Assembly: GCA_004352715.1 (NCBI GenBank) | Contig: SCFE01000012.1 | Location: 1,020,415-1,084,414 of the forward strand | DNA length: 64,000 nt | Source of the DNA: Hofstenia miamia | Lineage: Eukaryota > Xenacoelomorpha > Acoela | Direction: 5' to 3' | Part shown: positions 11,860 to 23,464 of the stretch, in pieces | Layout of the letters: each line of letters begins with the position of its first letter | How positions within the stretch are numbered: the first letter of the stretch is position 1 | Made by a program: the position numbers and the translations under genes | Notes under the pieces: model-generated | What the model was told of the DNA's origin: nothing | The model's database searches: none | Seen by the model: the letters and a program-made list of their open reading frames with translations, nothing else

Positions 11860-12526
11860 ACTGCTACTTTTGGGAACCCAAGGGCTATGCCCGAATCGTC
11901 CTGGAGAGTAACCTCAGAGTGGTGGTTCCTGGGTAGGCAGAGACGCTGAGCCAATACTTGATGGGCGCGTTGCTTTGCAGAGTCCTGAACCAAAAGTGGA
12001 CGTTAAACAATAGGGTAGAAGAAGGTGCTGCCATGTGTGCTTTGCACATATGGGGGCGGTGACGAAGATGTGAGACTGTCTGTTCTGTGGAGCAGATGGC
12101 GACGTCTATGCCCAGAGCCGTAGAGTGCAGCTACAAGGGCAGTTATACAGAGGATTTTCCTCTGTCTCTGGCCTCTAGATAGGCCCAGGCCAGCACTTGC
12201 TGAGCCTCACCATGAGGGAGCTTTGCTTCGTCATGGGTCATAACAGGCAGATGCAGGTGCTCACGAGTTGCCTCAGTTAGTAGCCTTGGTTGGTGAAAGC
12301 TGTAGAGAGGCGCAACCCTCTCACGAAGCTCGGCCTTCAGCTTCACTCTCTGCTGATCAGACTCAACACAGATCAGCACTCTGCGTGCCAGGGGTCGCCA
12401 GAGGTCAAGCATGATACAAGATCCGACCTTAGTAGGTACACTTCCAGGGGAGGAGTCACAGACTTGACCTGTTGACACACACTCTTCAGTCTGTTGACTG
12501 GTAGAGTAACCCCGACTGCTACTTTT
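11860..12526. mobile_element. GC-rich insertion flanked by 12-bp direct repeats
   Basis: A 643-bp block (11872-12514), visibly richer in G+C than its surroundings, is flanked by a perfect direct repeat actgctactttt at 11860-11871 and 12515-12526. There are no clear terminal inverted repeats. Read on the minus strand, an open frame begins at the very edge (12514), a stop follows at 12143, and the end abuts AAAA in the target repeat. This fits a 5'-truncated retroposed transcript or LINE 3' end with a very short A tail. Origin unknown. Confidence 0.65.
12143..12514 (-). CDS. C-terminal ORF fragment in the GC-rich insertion, unknown protein
   Basis: Minus-strand frame open from the insertion border through 123 codons to a stop, with no ATG needed at the start, as expected for the truncated 3' part of a larger coding region. 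It is charged and Leu/Arg-rich (for example EAQQVLAWAYLEARDRGK near its C-terminus). The codons are far more GC-rich than any other ORF in the window. I do not recognise a domain. It may be a retrotransposon C-terminus or a retroposed gene from a GC-richer source. Confidence 0.4.
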   Translation of the reverse strand, partial: RGYSTSQQTEECVSTGQVCDSSPGSVPTKVGSCIMLDLWRPLARRVLICVESDQQRVKLKAELRERVAPLYSFHQPRLLTEATREHLHLPVMTHDEAKLPHGEAQQVLAWAYLEARDRGKSSV

Positions 12527-13721
12527 AAAATTGAATGATAGTAATTTCTTTACTATATTTCATCTCAAATGATGAAAGTAATTTTAAAATTTAACAATAA
12601 TATAAACACATTCTAGTAAAACAACCATAGCTTTTTCTAGGCTTAAGAAAAAGACAGCTTTAATTCAATATTTATTTAGTAATTAGCAGAGCATGGTGTT
12701 AAAGAACAACAATAACTATGTGGATTAATACATTTCATCTATTTCATTTAATGCAATTTATTTGTAAGCTGCTTCCAACCAGACATCCAATATGGATGAT
12801 TACCACTACATTTAAAATATTATAGTTCTGCAAAATAATGATTATTGACATCTGTGTTTGAATACATGTAAAAGTGGAGTCCCATCACAAGCTTTCAATG
12901 TAAAAATCCCTATTCATATCAATTTAACCTAAAAATATAATTCCTTAGGTCCTAATCAGAAGAATCCCTTCACAATACTAAGAATCTGCAGTAACAAAAA
13001 TGCCAAGCATCTAGTGTATTTAAGTTTGCATCTATTTACTTTTAATAAATTTAAAAATAAGATTAGTTATGTAAAAGTAGATTATAGCTTTTATACCAGT
13101 TAACAAAACCACTAGTGAACTTTTTAGAGCTTCCATCAAATAATCAAATATTGAAAAATATCAATATAAATAGTTTCATGAGGACCACACATTAAAGAAG
13201 CTATAAAATCCATTCACAAATTTTAGAGTAACTGGAAGTAAGTTACTCAATGTCAGCAGAATAGCATAATTAGGAAAAATTATAATCTAATTAGCAAACT
13301 TTTAAGAGTGTGGGCAAAGCTGACTTTTCTATCATTTGCATTTTATTAAGCAATTTAACAGAATCAGCAAAATAAATTTAGAGATTTTTTGCATTATTAA
13401 TATAGTGTTCTCAATGATTCCAGTAAAAATAATTAACACTAAGTTATTGCAAGAATAAAAAACCATATGCATAATGCATATAATGACAACAGTTTTTTAG
13501 TTCCACATTATATGAAAAAAATTTGAAATACTGAACAATTGGATAGTTGCTATTGAGACTAAGCAAATACATATGCAAAGATTTGATTTGAAAATGAGAA
13601 TTTGAATTTTAATATATTAACTGTGATATCATGATTTGCTATTTTTAATTTATTATTTCCAGTATAACTAGCCTTATGTTGAAAATATGTCTGTTTTTAA
13701 TTTGTTGAATTACAAATTTAC
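12527..13721. other. AT-rich stretch beyond the last recognised receptor exon
   Basis: Lies on the downstream (minus-strand) side of exon 6 of the LDLa-GPCR, whose donor is intact at 13721-13720. I looked for a TM6/TM7 exon on the minus strand and found no supportable hydrophobic open segment. The one NPxxY-like match (12711-12725) has a stop four codons upstream. Probably intron. Confidence 0.5.
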
Positions 13722-14028
13722 CTGTAAGATTGTTGGCATAATAACAGTCAGCATCATTTCAATAAAATTGTTGATAGCTACAGCAATCATATTGTAACCA
13801 CCAGGAAAAAATCTACTATTCATATCCTGCTCAATATTAATATAAGATAAGAAAATGCCAATGTGGCATTGAGCATTTAGATCATGAATTACATGACGCT
13901 TTTCCATTGTCATGAAGCTCCAATGTGCATTGTAAGCAAACCAAAATGACATTATGATTGTCACTGCCAGCATAACCAAAAAAACAGTGCATCTAAATAT
14001 ATAGCCATGTGTACATAATATCTTTGAA
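13722..14028 (-). CDS. LDLa-GPCR exon 6: intracellular loop 2, TM4, extracellular loop 2, TM5
   Basis: This 307-bp minus-strand exon completes the Arg codon split by exon 5 (CG plus T) and then reads 102 codons to a donor (CAG then gtaaat at 13721). TM4 is in FRCTVFLVMLAVTIIMSF; extracellular loop 2 contains a Cys (NAQCHIGIF) suited to the conserved disulfide with the exon 5 Cys; TM5 is MIAVAINNFIEMMLTVIMP, with a Pro near position 5.50. The acceptor is my weakest call: agT at 14030-14028 keeps frame, but its polypyrimidine tract is poor, and an upstream AG at 14040-14039 would break the frame. TM6 and TM7 must lie in later exons that I could not find. Confidence 0.75.
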
Positions 14029-14147
14029 CTTTTTCCATCTACCAATGAAATTTATTAATCTATGATATAGCCAACAATTGGATTATGATAAATGAAATTA
14101 AACTTTTTAGATGTAATGAAGCTTATGTGCAAAAAATTCACTTCTTT

Positions 14148-14955
14148 CCCAGATAACAAATTTTGGTCTAAGCAACGTTGTTTTTTAGTTGTTTTTTTAT
14201 GGTTGTTTTAACATTGAAATGGTACCCTTTTGACTGGTCTAAACAATGTTGTTCCAACAACGTCACATTAGGTTGCTTTTTCTGAATAAAAAAGCCCTAT
14301 TTTTAGGTTGTAACAATGTTATTTGATGTTGCCCATGATTGTTTTAGCATTACTTTTATATGCAATACATCAAATTTATATTGATAATCAGTTCAAACAT
14401 TGCTGTTTAAACTAACACAAGCCCAACAAATGGCAGAACAGTAATACAATAAATACATTAAATACAACATTTGCTGAAATTTTGAATGAATGTCTTGATT
14501 TTAAATGATAACAATAAGCATAAAAATCTGCCAAATTTAACAAAAATTTAAACTTTTAAAGTTAAGTATAATTTTGAAATAATACTTTTTTAAATCGTAA
14601 AGAATCTCTTCTGTTCAAATGTAACTTTTTTATCTGACAGATAATTTGAAGGTGTCCAAATATTCATGAATAAATTATTTTGAAAATTCGCTTACCAAGT
14701 ATATTATAATTTTTCACAAATTTAATATTTCAAAAAAGCTTTTTGCAATTCCGTTCTTTATATAAAAATGATCTAGTAATCAAAATGATGAAGTGAGTTC
14801 TATTTGCAAGCATCTGCTTGAATCTTAAATTATCACATTTTTAGTTGCTCAAATTAGTATTAATGGTTGTTATTATGATGTTAATGGTTGCTGCAACAAC
14901 CAGAAGTATGAAACAACCATAAACAACGTAAGAACAACCAAAATTGTTATCTGGG
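14148..14955. mobile_element. MITE-like element with cccagataac termini
   Basis: The ends are inverted copies: cccagataacaaattttggt at 14148 and its near-perfect complement ending at 14955 (one A fewer). The interior is rich in caacgttg/gttgttt motifs in both orientations (palindromic aacaacgt words). A related, more decayed copy lies at 43600-43915. It has no coding capacity. Superfamily not determinable from the ends alone. Confidence 0.65.
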
Positions 14956-16100
14956 TTATTATCTTAGTTGTTACTTAGTTGCAAAAAATGCTTTATCAGA
15001 TTTGTTGGCTCTATTAGATGAAGAAGATAAAGCTCTGAATAATCTGAAGGACAAATCCAACCTGCATTTCATTTAGGAAAACTAGTTTAATGGGTGTTAG
15101 TGCCATATAATTGGATAAGAACTATGAAAAAGATAAGATTAGTAGCAAGTAGTGAAACAAATTATTTATTGTATTGATAGAAATGCATATTTTTAATATA
15201 ACTAAACATGTTTTAAAAATTAGCATAATAAATATTATTGTCACCTGTTGTTGCAAGACTATCATTTTAAATGATAAAACTACTAAATTTTGATTTCTTC
15301 TGCAGTTAGACAAGACTAACATTCTAGTTAGGAAGAGTGAATAAAAATGTTACTATTAAAACATTGTAAGTAAAAACTTTCTAGTTGACAAATTCCATTA
15401 TCCAAATTTATTTAGCCATACACCTTATTAAAACAAGAGCTTTAATAAAATGTGAGTTTGGAGCAAGTTTTTCATGCAATTGAAAATGTAATAATGCATT
15501 ACACAAAAATTATTTTAACAAAAAATTAAGTACCTTAATGATTTAATTTAAATATGAAATTTGAAATTCTAAAGCTTGACATATTTTTACCAAAGAAAAA
15601 AAATTTGAAAACAGAAGTTAGAAAATACAACCTATAAGTGTGCAATCAAAGTAGCAGTCTATCTGATTTGATTTATATGAGCTTAATAAGTAAAAATGTG
15701 CTTTTATAAACAAGAATTCTCATTTAATTATTGGAATTCATCAGTAATGAATGATCCAAATTTAAGTTGTGATTTTCAGTAATTAACAGCTAAAAAGAAA
15801 GAAAAGAAAAACTTCCAGTGATTTAAATTTCTAGAATTATACCATATCTATAAATCATAGAATTTGTAAAACTAGTGAATTATATAACTAAGTTAATATC
15901 TGTATGTAAATAGTCATTTGAAAATTTGTAGAGGGCTAATTTTCACACAAAAAGAGTATATACATGCACACTACTAGAAACACAAGACATAAACCAAGTA
16001 TGCAAATTAAAAAAGTAAGAAATAATAACAATATCTATACAATTATGAATGATCTTGATATAGTTTATGAAGTAGAATTTGAAGACAAACATTAATTCCA

Positions 16101-17360
16101 ATGAAACAGGAAAAAGAAAAATGTCACAAAGAGCAGCTAAGAATAAAAATAAATACAAACCAAAAATATGGGATATTTATGTACAAACTGTGTCTAGGAA
16201 CAATCACAGAAGAAGTCATGAATGAAACAAGCATAAAACATATTTCTGAACAGAAGCAGATAAGTTCAATAAGGATACCCTCAGCCAACTGCCAATTACT
16301 TGCAAGGCAGACACAGAGGAGATACACTCCAGCAATCAAAGGAGAAGAGGGCTCAAGAGAACACTGACCACCACCAATTACTAGGTAGAAGCTCAGAGTA
16401 CTCAACAAACAAGAGAAGAAGAGTAAAAAGAAATTGCAGTCCCCAATGACAGCTAACAGGCAGGATAACATGTAAAAGTTCAGCAAACTCTAAGCCACTT
16501 CTCTTTTGCTCACTTGATGCCAATTACCAGGCAAAGAGTACAGTGCTCACAAAAAGATTCCTCTTAGACAACTGCTGATCAGACAAACTGATGAATTACA
16601 CAAAGAAAAGCATATCAGTGGTCAACTACCAGATCCTGATATCAAATCAATAAAAAATGATTCCTCCTTAGAAATAACTTCAGACTTAGAGCAGCTGAGT
16701 ATCAGTGTAGGAAATACATATACAAAATCAACCTTTTGGCAGGCCATGTATTGGAGAAACTGTGAATAACACAGGAATCAGCCCACTTAAATACATATTC
16801 TCACTGACACCATATAGAAATATATGTGGGGTGTGACACTGAATACAAATAATGCCAAGTGAGGACTCAACACCAATGCTAACTAGAGGATAAGCTAAGA
16901 AGACAATTACAATAGTTAGACACATTAAGTAAAAACAGACTAATGAGGACAGTCAAAGTCAATGATAAAAATTTTGTGAATGGAGGCATTTATGAGGAGA
17001 GGGTCCCAAAGGTTAGGACTCAAACAGATAGACCTCAACATAAAGTGCATAATGTCAAAGTTTCATGTGATGATGGAAACACAACTAAATTAACAAAAAT
17101 GCATCTAACTAGAATATTTTGTGAGAAAATCACAGAAGAAGAAATATGCAATAATACTAGTGCCTTCTACAATGAAACAGAAATAACAAAAACTCTCTTG
17201 TCTAGATATACAGTAGATTGTTTTACAGATATAAAAATTTATCCAGAATTTGCTCATATGAGTAGAGTGGGCACTATAATGGTGCTAATGATGGCAATCA
17301 GAAGTCTTTCCCTTTATGAAATATATTATGAGGAATTCAATGCAAAGCTAAATTAGATAA
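16101..17360 (+). pseudogene. Retroelement-associated ORF, copy B (decayed)
   Basis: The + strand ORF at 16943-17356 carries ITEEEICNNTSAFYNETE, clearly related to the minus-strand ITEEEVRENISFFYKDV block at about 105-160 in copy A. The upstream segment 16101-16367 is in the same orientation but too decayed to align by eye. The LTR at 20287-20734, also + strand, could belong to this copy or be independent. Function unknown. Confidence 0.5.
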
Positions 17361-18269
17361 GAAACCCATGCATGATCTGTAAAAAGAAAGTCATGGCAAC
17401 TGAGAAAGTGGTGTTTATGAAACTAACAAAATGAGAAGAATATGAGAATATAGATTTGAAAAAAACAAACTTGATCAAAAAGCAGGTGAAATAATGCATG
17501 GAGAATTAGTTGTCATACATAATTAGACAAGCTGGGGGTGGCATATTCAGTGAAATAACAATTAAAAGAATGAAAAAGGAAAACTCTTTTAGTGATTTAT
17601 TTTCTAGAATTACACCATCTATAACTTATACAATTTGTAAAACTAGTGTTGTTTAATTGATCCAATTATTTTTAATGTGGTAGCAAAAGTGTACAACATC
17701 ACAGACTGGTACAGGTACATGTTAATTTATATGCACATTTCTAGCATAAATACTGTGTATGAATTACTACTGATTTATGAAATAAATTGATTTGCATTAA
17801 TATTGCAAATGAAAGCTAAATGTCAAAGTATACAATTAGTTTTCAGAGCCCCCAAAGTCAATTATTGGACTTTGTATTAGGCTGCTTACCTCTGGTTTGT
17901 CATTATTGTAGAATCTTGCCAACACTAATTTCTACTTAATTTAGGATTTCTTAACCATATTCTTATTTAATTCTGGTATTTAATGTATGACAGACTCCAA
18001 AAACTCTCTCTTTCTATATCTTTGTTAACTGTATTAACTTAATTAATATAGCATTAGCTACACTTAATGCTCTAACTAACAACAGCCATTTTAGAATGAG
18101 AGTGAGAGATGATATTCAGGGTTGAAACCTGACTCAAAGCAATGCACAAGAGGATACTTTGTCTTTGTGAATGAATCCAGCTTTACTCAGACATTGAAGG
18201 AATTACCAATGGTTGACTCAGTGTGTGGAAATTAGTCTCAGAAAACATATGAGTGTGATAACTTAATAA

Positions 18270-18440
18270 TTTAATGCATTGATTGTGTTTGTTATTGTTG
18301 TGGTTAAAATATGAGAAAGTAACACAACCATGGTGCTTTAGCTTGTTATTATTCCCTACACATAATAACCCTATAGATATAAGTGTACATGCTAGCCCTT
18401 GATACATGTGAACAATCAATGAAGTCAGCAATAAAACTAG
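18270..18440. repeat. Dispersed repeat, second copy
   Basis: Shares ordered blocks with 8660-8880 in the same orientation (cattgattg..gttattgt, then acatg..cccttgatacatg..caatcaatg..gtcagca). Short, non-coding; family unknown. Confidence 0.5.
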
Positions 18441-19482
18441 TTCATAAGTTGTTCAAAAGTTGAATAGTTTACTAATAGGCAATTGATTGATTAACCAAGA
18501 AAAATGATCTAGATAAAATATTACTTTTCTGGTGAGGGTTGATCTAACAGTAATAACACTAACTTGTGAATAACAAATGATAGGAAAGCTAGAACAAAGA
18601 AAAACCCCTATTATTACACCTAACCTAAAGGCACATCAAGGAATCAATGACTGATGTTCTGTTAATGAAAGTGTCCTTTTAAGTTAAGGTTATGAATATG
18701 AATATTTATCTTTATATCTTTCTTATTATTTCAATTGTATCCATAAGTAATGCAATCAAATAGCTGGACAGCTAACTGTAGGTTAACCACCTATTGTAGC
18801 ATAATCCATCACAAACCCTGCAAAAAAGAAAACAAGATCAAAAAAGAAAATACCAATTAAATTTAGCCCCAAATTTGATGAAATTAGCTAAACAAGATTT
18901 AATAATCAAATGTAATTAATGTACAAGCAAGTATTTGTCAATAAATTAATTTGACTAAAATCTGACAACAAATTACTCTTCATTAATTTTAGCAAAATCA
19001 TGCAAATGAGTCTATGTGAATTTAAATTTTAAATCACCAAGTACTTGCTTTTGATCAGAGTATAAATATGAGGAATACAGTGTTATTATAATGAAATAAA
19101 TTCTTTGGAGTTATTTCAATTTACTACTTATTTTGTGGTTTGATTAATTAATTTAAATGTCTAGCTATGCAGTTCATGCTGAGTAGTGGTCAGGATTCCA
19201 TGACAGGAATGATTCAAGGTTCAACACCCCTGACCATGAAATGCATTTAAGTTAGGTGCATGATTAAGGTTTTCCTACAGTCTGCTTTGCTAGCTACCTT
19301 TTGTTTGTGAACATGTACCTCATAATATATTCAGAAATGGCTAGTTCACCAAACATAGGATTTATCTTAATGCTTTTAGATCCAAATTGTTGAATATAAT
19401 GTGACTGATACTGCAACCATAGTTTATCTATTTAATATTATATGTAGGTTAGCAAGCTGCTAATAATTTAGTCAATCATTAT

Positions 19483-19483
19483 A

Positions 19484-19516
<33 letters not shown>
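19483..19516. repeat. (TA)n microsatellite
   Basis: Uninterrupted alternating AT run. Confidence 0.95.
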
Positions 19517-19518
<2 letters not shown>

Positions 19519-20286
19519 TACAAGACAAATATCAAAGCCTAGAGACTAACAACATTAAAATTTAAGCTTTGTTGAACTAGTAATACATTCTAATAAACAT
19601 TATTCATACCCTTTTTCTTAAATTATTTATGTATTTGAGGAAATTTTGAGCCCATTTCTATTTATTTTTTTCTGTTTTAGTGTATGAAAATTAAGCATTG
19701 CTAATGACACATGTCAATGTTCCAATGTAAAATTTTGTATGAAAGGCTTTTTTTATGGGCATGTGGTTGCATGCTGTAGAAGCTAAAGGTAATGTCCCCA
19801 CAATGAAAACAGTAGGCAACTTGGTGATATGTGCTTGTAAAAACTAGCTAGTAACCTTATTTTTGATAAATATTTCCACTGTTTCTCCTATGTTTTCTTC
19901 ATATAAATATTTAAGATGTTTTCAATATATTTATGTACAGAAATTCTATGATTAATTAAAAGAAGACTACTCTACATGATCAACAGTATGCTGCAGTATC
20001 ATCCATTGGTTAGTTTTTGTATGGCTGTTACAGCTAATGCCATCAAAATTAATCCAAATTATATATTCTATTTTGACATATTTATTATTTAGCATATTTT
20101 TTGCCATTGATGTATGAGTGTAGTCTTCAAAATGGAACTAATTTTCTATTTGCTGAACTGAAAATGGTACATTTGTTTATTTTAAAAACAGTAAGGTAAA
20201 TGTTCTCAACTGAAGAGAAATCACATAAATTAGTTGGATATGGTAACCCTGATTACACCTAATATTGAAGTAGAGCACAAACCTAG

Positions 20287-20734
20287 TGTAGCATCTCCTA
20301 CCAGGCTTGACATCCATTTACTCAAATCTATCCATTTGATCAAGGGGTGATTTAGTGGGTAGAGATCTAACAGTCTTTCACAGCTTTGCTTTCTTGTTAA
20401 CCATTTCCATTAACTGTTATTAATAGACAATTTAACCATCACTATTTAGGTGAACTAGCCTTGCAGTACCCCCAACAACTGGGAATCTGCCCAATACTGT
20501 TTTTCTAAATCAGCAATAACTCCAGCAATCTGTTTCTATTGAAGTGTATCCAGCACTCATCTCAATTGCATGATTTATGTGTACCCTAGCCTAGCACAGT
20601 GGTTACTAAAGACAAGACACAACTTGACTTAAACTTGTTTTGTAAAGTGTACTAATATACTGCAACCAGGCTTGTTATTAGCTGTTTAATTAAATAATGT
20701 ACAAATAGCCATTACTGAAAACTATTGGCTTATA
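20287..20734 (+). repeat. Solo-type LTR of the Ty3/Gypsy-like family (+ orientation)
   Basis: Starts TGTAGCATCTCC and ends near AGCCATTACTGAAAACTATT, matching the start and tail of the minus-strand LTR at 5824-6295. The central block (cacctaaatagtgatggtta, on the complement) is also shared. No adjacent gag/pol is visible, so it is a solo LTR or one LTR of copy B (16101-17360). Confidence 0.6.
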
Positions 20735-21335
20735 GATAATTAATTAAACAAGTAACAGCTTCCTATCCTACATGTAATATTTGTAATATCATAAACAGTC
20801 TCATTATTGGTCACTTTATCATCAATAATTTGGATCTAGAAAAAGTAACAATACAAAATTCTACATTTGGATTACTATCCTTTTATCAAACTTGTTATTA
20901 ACTTACATGTATGAAGGAATTAGTAGTCAGCTAAACAGGAAATCAGAAAAACTCCTATTTTTATACTTAACTAAAGTGCAGTTTGTGGTCAGGGGTGAAG
21001 AACCTAGAATCATCTTTGTCATGGGATCTTGACCACTACTAAACATGAACTGTTTAGCTAGACATTGAAATTAAATAATTAAACCACTATTGAACTAAAA
21101 ATAAGAATTTCAAAGAATTTACTTCATCAATTTCTACAATTGTTTCACTCTATTTATAGTAAAATTCTACAAGTACCTGTCAATTTGAATTTCAATTTAT
21201 CATCTGCCAAAATTGGCTAAAACTAATGAAAAGTGGTTTCATCCTCTACAATTTGTTAAAACACCATTATCAACAAGCACTAATTTCTCACAGTAACATT
21301 TGATAAATCTTAGTTGCAAAATATATCAAATGAAT

Positions 21336-21773
21336 GGGCCATTAATGGCCCATTATTGTTGTCATTGTTGGCCATTATTGATGTTTGGCCTCTCGGCCAT
21401 TAATGGCAAAATTATATGTCCAACAATGAGTGAATAATGAAGAGTTTTCAAGCTTTTTTCTGAAATTATTCAAATGATTCAAAATACAATGTTCAAAATG
21501 TTTATTGAATAATGTTCTATAAAATATAAAACAAACACATGTAAACTAACTCAAATCATGTTGATGATAGTTTTTTATGTAAACAATAATTTCTTATAAA
21601 ACTAATTAATATTCATTAATTATAGTGCAAATACACTTAAAAGCATTTGACAATATTTTTTTTGAAATCACTTGAATTTGTTTAAATAATTTATTATTAA
21701 CCTATTGTTGGATATGTAGCTGAGCAAAACACAATGTCCAATAATGGAAACAATAATGGACTATCCATTGCCC
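21336..21773. mobile_element. MITE with long terminal inverted repeats and a 6-bp target duplication
   Basis: The left end (gggccattaatggcccatta..) and the complement of the right end (gggcaatggatagtccatta..) align over roughly 75-100 bp, continuing into catattgtccaacaat-type blocks on both sides. Perfect atgaat repeats flank the element (21330-21335 and 21774-21779). The left TIR contains the 16-bp perfect palindrome gggccattaatggccc. No coding capacity. Confidence 0.75.
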
Positions 21774-22661
21774 ATGAATCCTTGTTTCTTCAAATTTGCA
21801 AATAAACCTCTGTTGCATCTACATATATTTATTATATTTTCATCTATTTTTAGTACCTAGATTCTCATTTTAACAGATTAATGTAATTATTTTGAATATA
21901 TTTATGATTTAGGTTTAAGTCCTTGCCAATTTTAGTCAAAAATAGCTCAACAAAATTCTGACTCATCTAAACATTACATTAAATTTAATAAAATAAGTCC
22001 TAAATATAAAGTTTAGATGTTTTTTTGATTTAATAGCACCATCTCTGTAAATAATTGATAAAACCAGTTTTTAAAAAGAATACATCATAAATTTCACTGA
22101 ATTAATCTCACCATTATATTGAATTCAGTAAGTACAACAAAGGAATTCTGAATAGAGAGAAGGAATGTTACATAACTGTACTAGGTCTATCAGATTACAA
22201 AAAGCAATTTCTTTTTTTCAAAGAATTCTGCTGCACAACAGATAGAATGTTTCTGGCATCACACTTATTAGAATAAACTCAAGTAATGAGCTGACCACAA
22301 AGTACTGCTGTGCTTAGTGAACAACTCATTACAAAATAATATTTGTTGGTTGTTGTTCACAATGCCAGAAAGAGCAAGTTAGATACTAATTCTATGTGAA
22401 GATCATTACCCACTAGTATTATGAGTAATGTCCTAAGACCAATTTTGAGGCATCTTTGGAGATTATACCAGTCTTAGTCATTTTATGGCATATAGACTAT
22501 GGCCAAAACAAAGCAACATTTAGTTGATTTCATCAATAGTGAAACTGGACAATTTACCACCAAGATGCATTTCTAGCAGTGATGAAAATCTAAAAGCAAT
22601 ACATACATGTCCTACTTTATGATTAAAGCATTCAGTTATGTACTGTTGTACATTTGTCATA

Positions 22662-22679
22662 TATATATATATATATATA
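22662..22679. repeat. (TA)n microsatellite
   Basis: Alternating AT run abutting the left border of the LTR-like block. Confidence 0.95.
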
Positions 22680-22680
22680 G

Positions 22681-23421
22681 TGGCATTGGCAATAGCCAAG
22701 GACTCCTGTTTATTTTTTAGTTCATAATTCCCGTTGCACTTACTCTGTTGCCACTAGGCGTCTCAAAAACTGGTTCATTGGATCTCATGTGAGATGTATC
22801 ATGCTTGACGTAATGCACAGACATTATTTTTAGTTCTGCCATTGGCAGGTTATTGTGCATTATTTAATGCTTTAGTTAGTTAGTAGTTGTATAAATAGGG
22901 CAACCTTGTATATGATCAGTTATAAACTTTTAGTTACTGCCTAATATAGTCATTATTTTCCTTGCCTTGATACATTATCAGATGTTTATGAGCAGCTAAA
23001 CTTGCTACGGAGTTTAGGAGGTTGTGTTTTGGGGTGTTCCCCGTAGGTGTTCTCGGGAGTCTAAGCCCTACGCAAGCCTGTTCCTCTCCGGGGTTTTAGC
23101 TGATCCAGTAATGTTCGTTTTATTAATTTGATGACTGCTAGCATGTTACACTTCGGCAGTAATTGCCATGCAAATTCTCATGCCTCCACTAATATGCAGT
23201 TACGTGTTTACAAATTTAGATGCTACGTATTTTTCATCTCTAGTTACTATTACATTGTTTCGCTGAAATTGCTAATGCTGTTATTTCACGCTAACTACAT
23301 TCTAAATTTTAGTGTATGGAATTCCTTTGCCTACTCTATAGTAGATACTATGCCTTCTGAATGCTATAACTCTATTGTTCATTACATTTAGACTAAGGTT
23401 ATGCTAACCCTGATGATGCTA

Positions 23422-23424
<3 letters not shown>
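22681..23424 (+). repeat. LTR-like block between two (TA)n arrays
   Basis: A 740-bp block, less AT-rich than its surroundings, with sharp borders at (TA)n arrays on both sides. It contains a promoter-like TATA box (tataaatagggc) at about 22889 and a GC-richer segment about 100-200 bp downstream, the usual layout of a retroelement LTR. I could not confirm canonical TG..CA ends or a partner copy, and it does not match the other LTR family in the window. Confidence 0.35.

Positions 23425-23425
<1 letters not shown>

Positions 23426-23459
<34 letters not shown>
23426..23459. repeat. (TA)n microsatellite
   Basis: Alternating AT run at the right border of the LTR-like block. Confidence 0.95.

Positions 23460-23464
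<5 letters not shown>

Larger units (their letters stand above)
18950..21290. repeat. Long inverted repeat, arms about 340 bp, loop about 1.65 kb
   Basis: Left arm about 18950-19290 pairs with about 20940-21290. The clearest pair is around 19163-19263 and 20965-21062 (gtctagcta..cagttcatg..tagtggtca and cacccctgaccat/ac). Matching continues on both sides of this core with substitutions. The loop holds the + strand LTR 20287-20734 and a (TA)n array at 19483-19516. Likely a foldback or non-autonomous DNA element later invaded by an LTR. Confidence 0.65.

Noticed and set aside
12711-12725. Minus-strand NPHSY as a TM7 NPxxY motif
   Set aside because: An in-frame stop lies four codons upstream, and the surrounding sequence is not hydrophobic.
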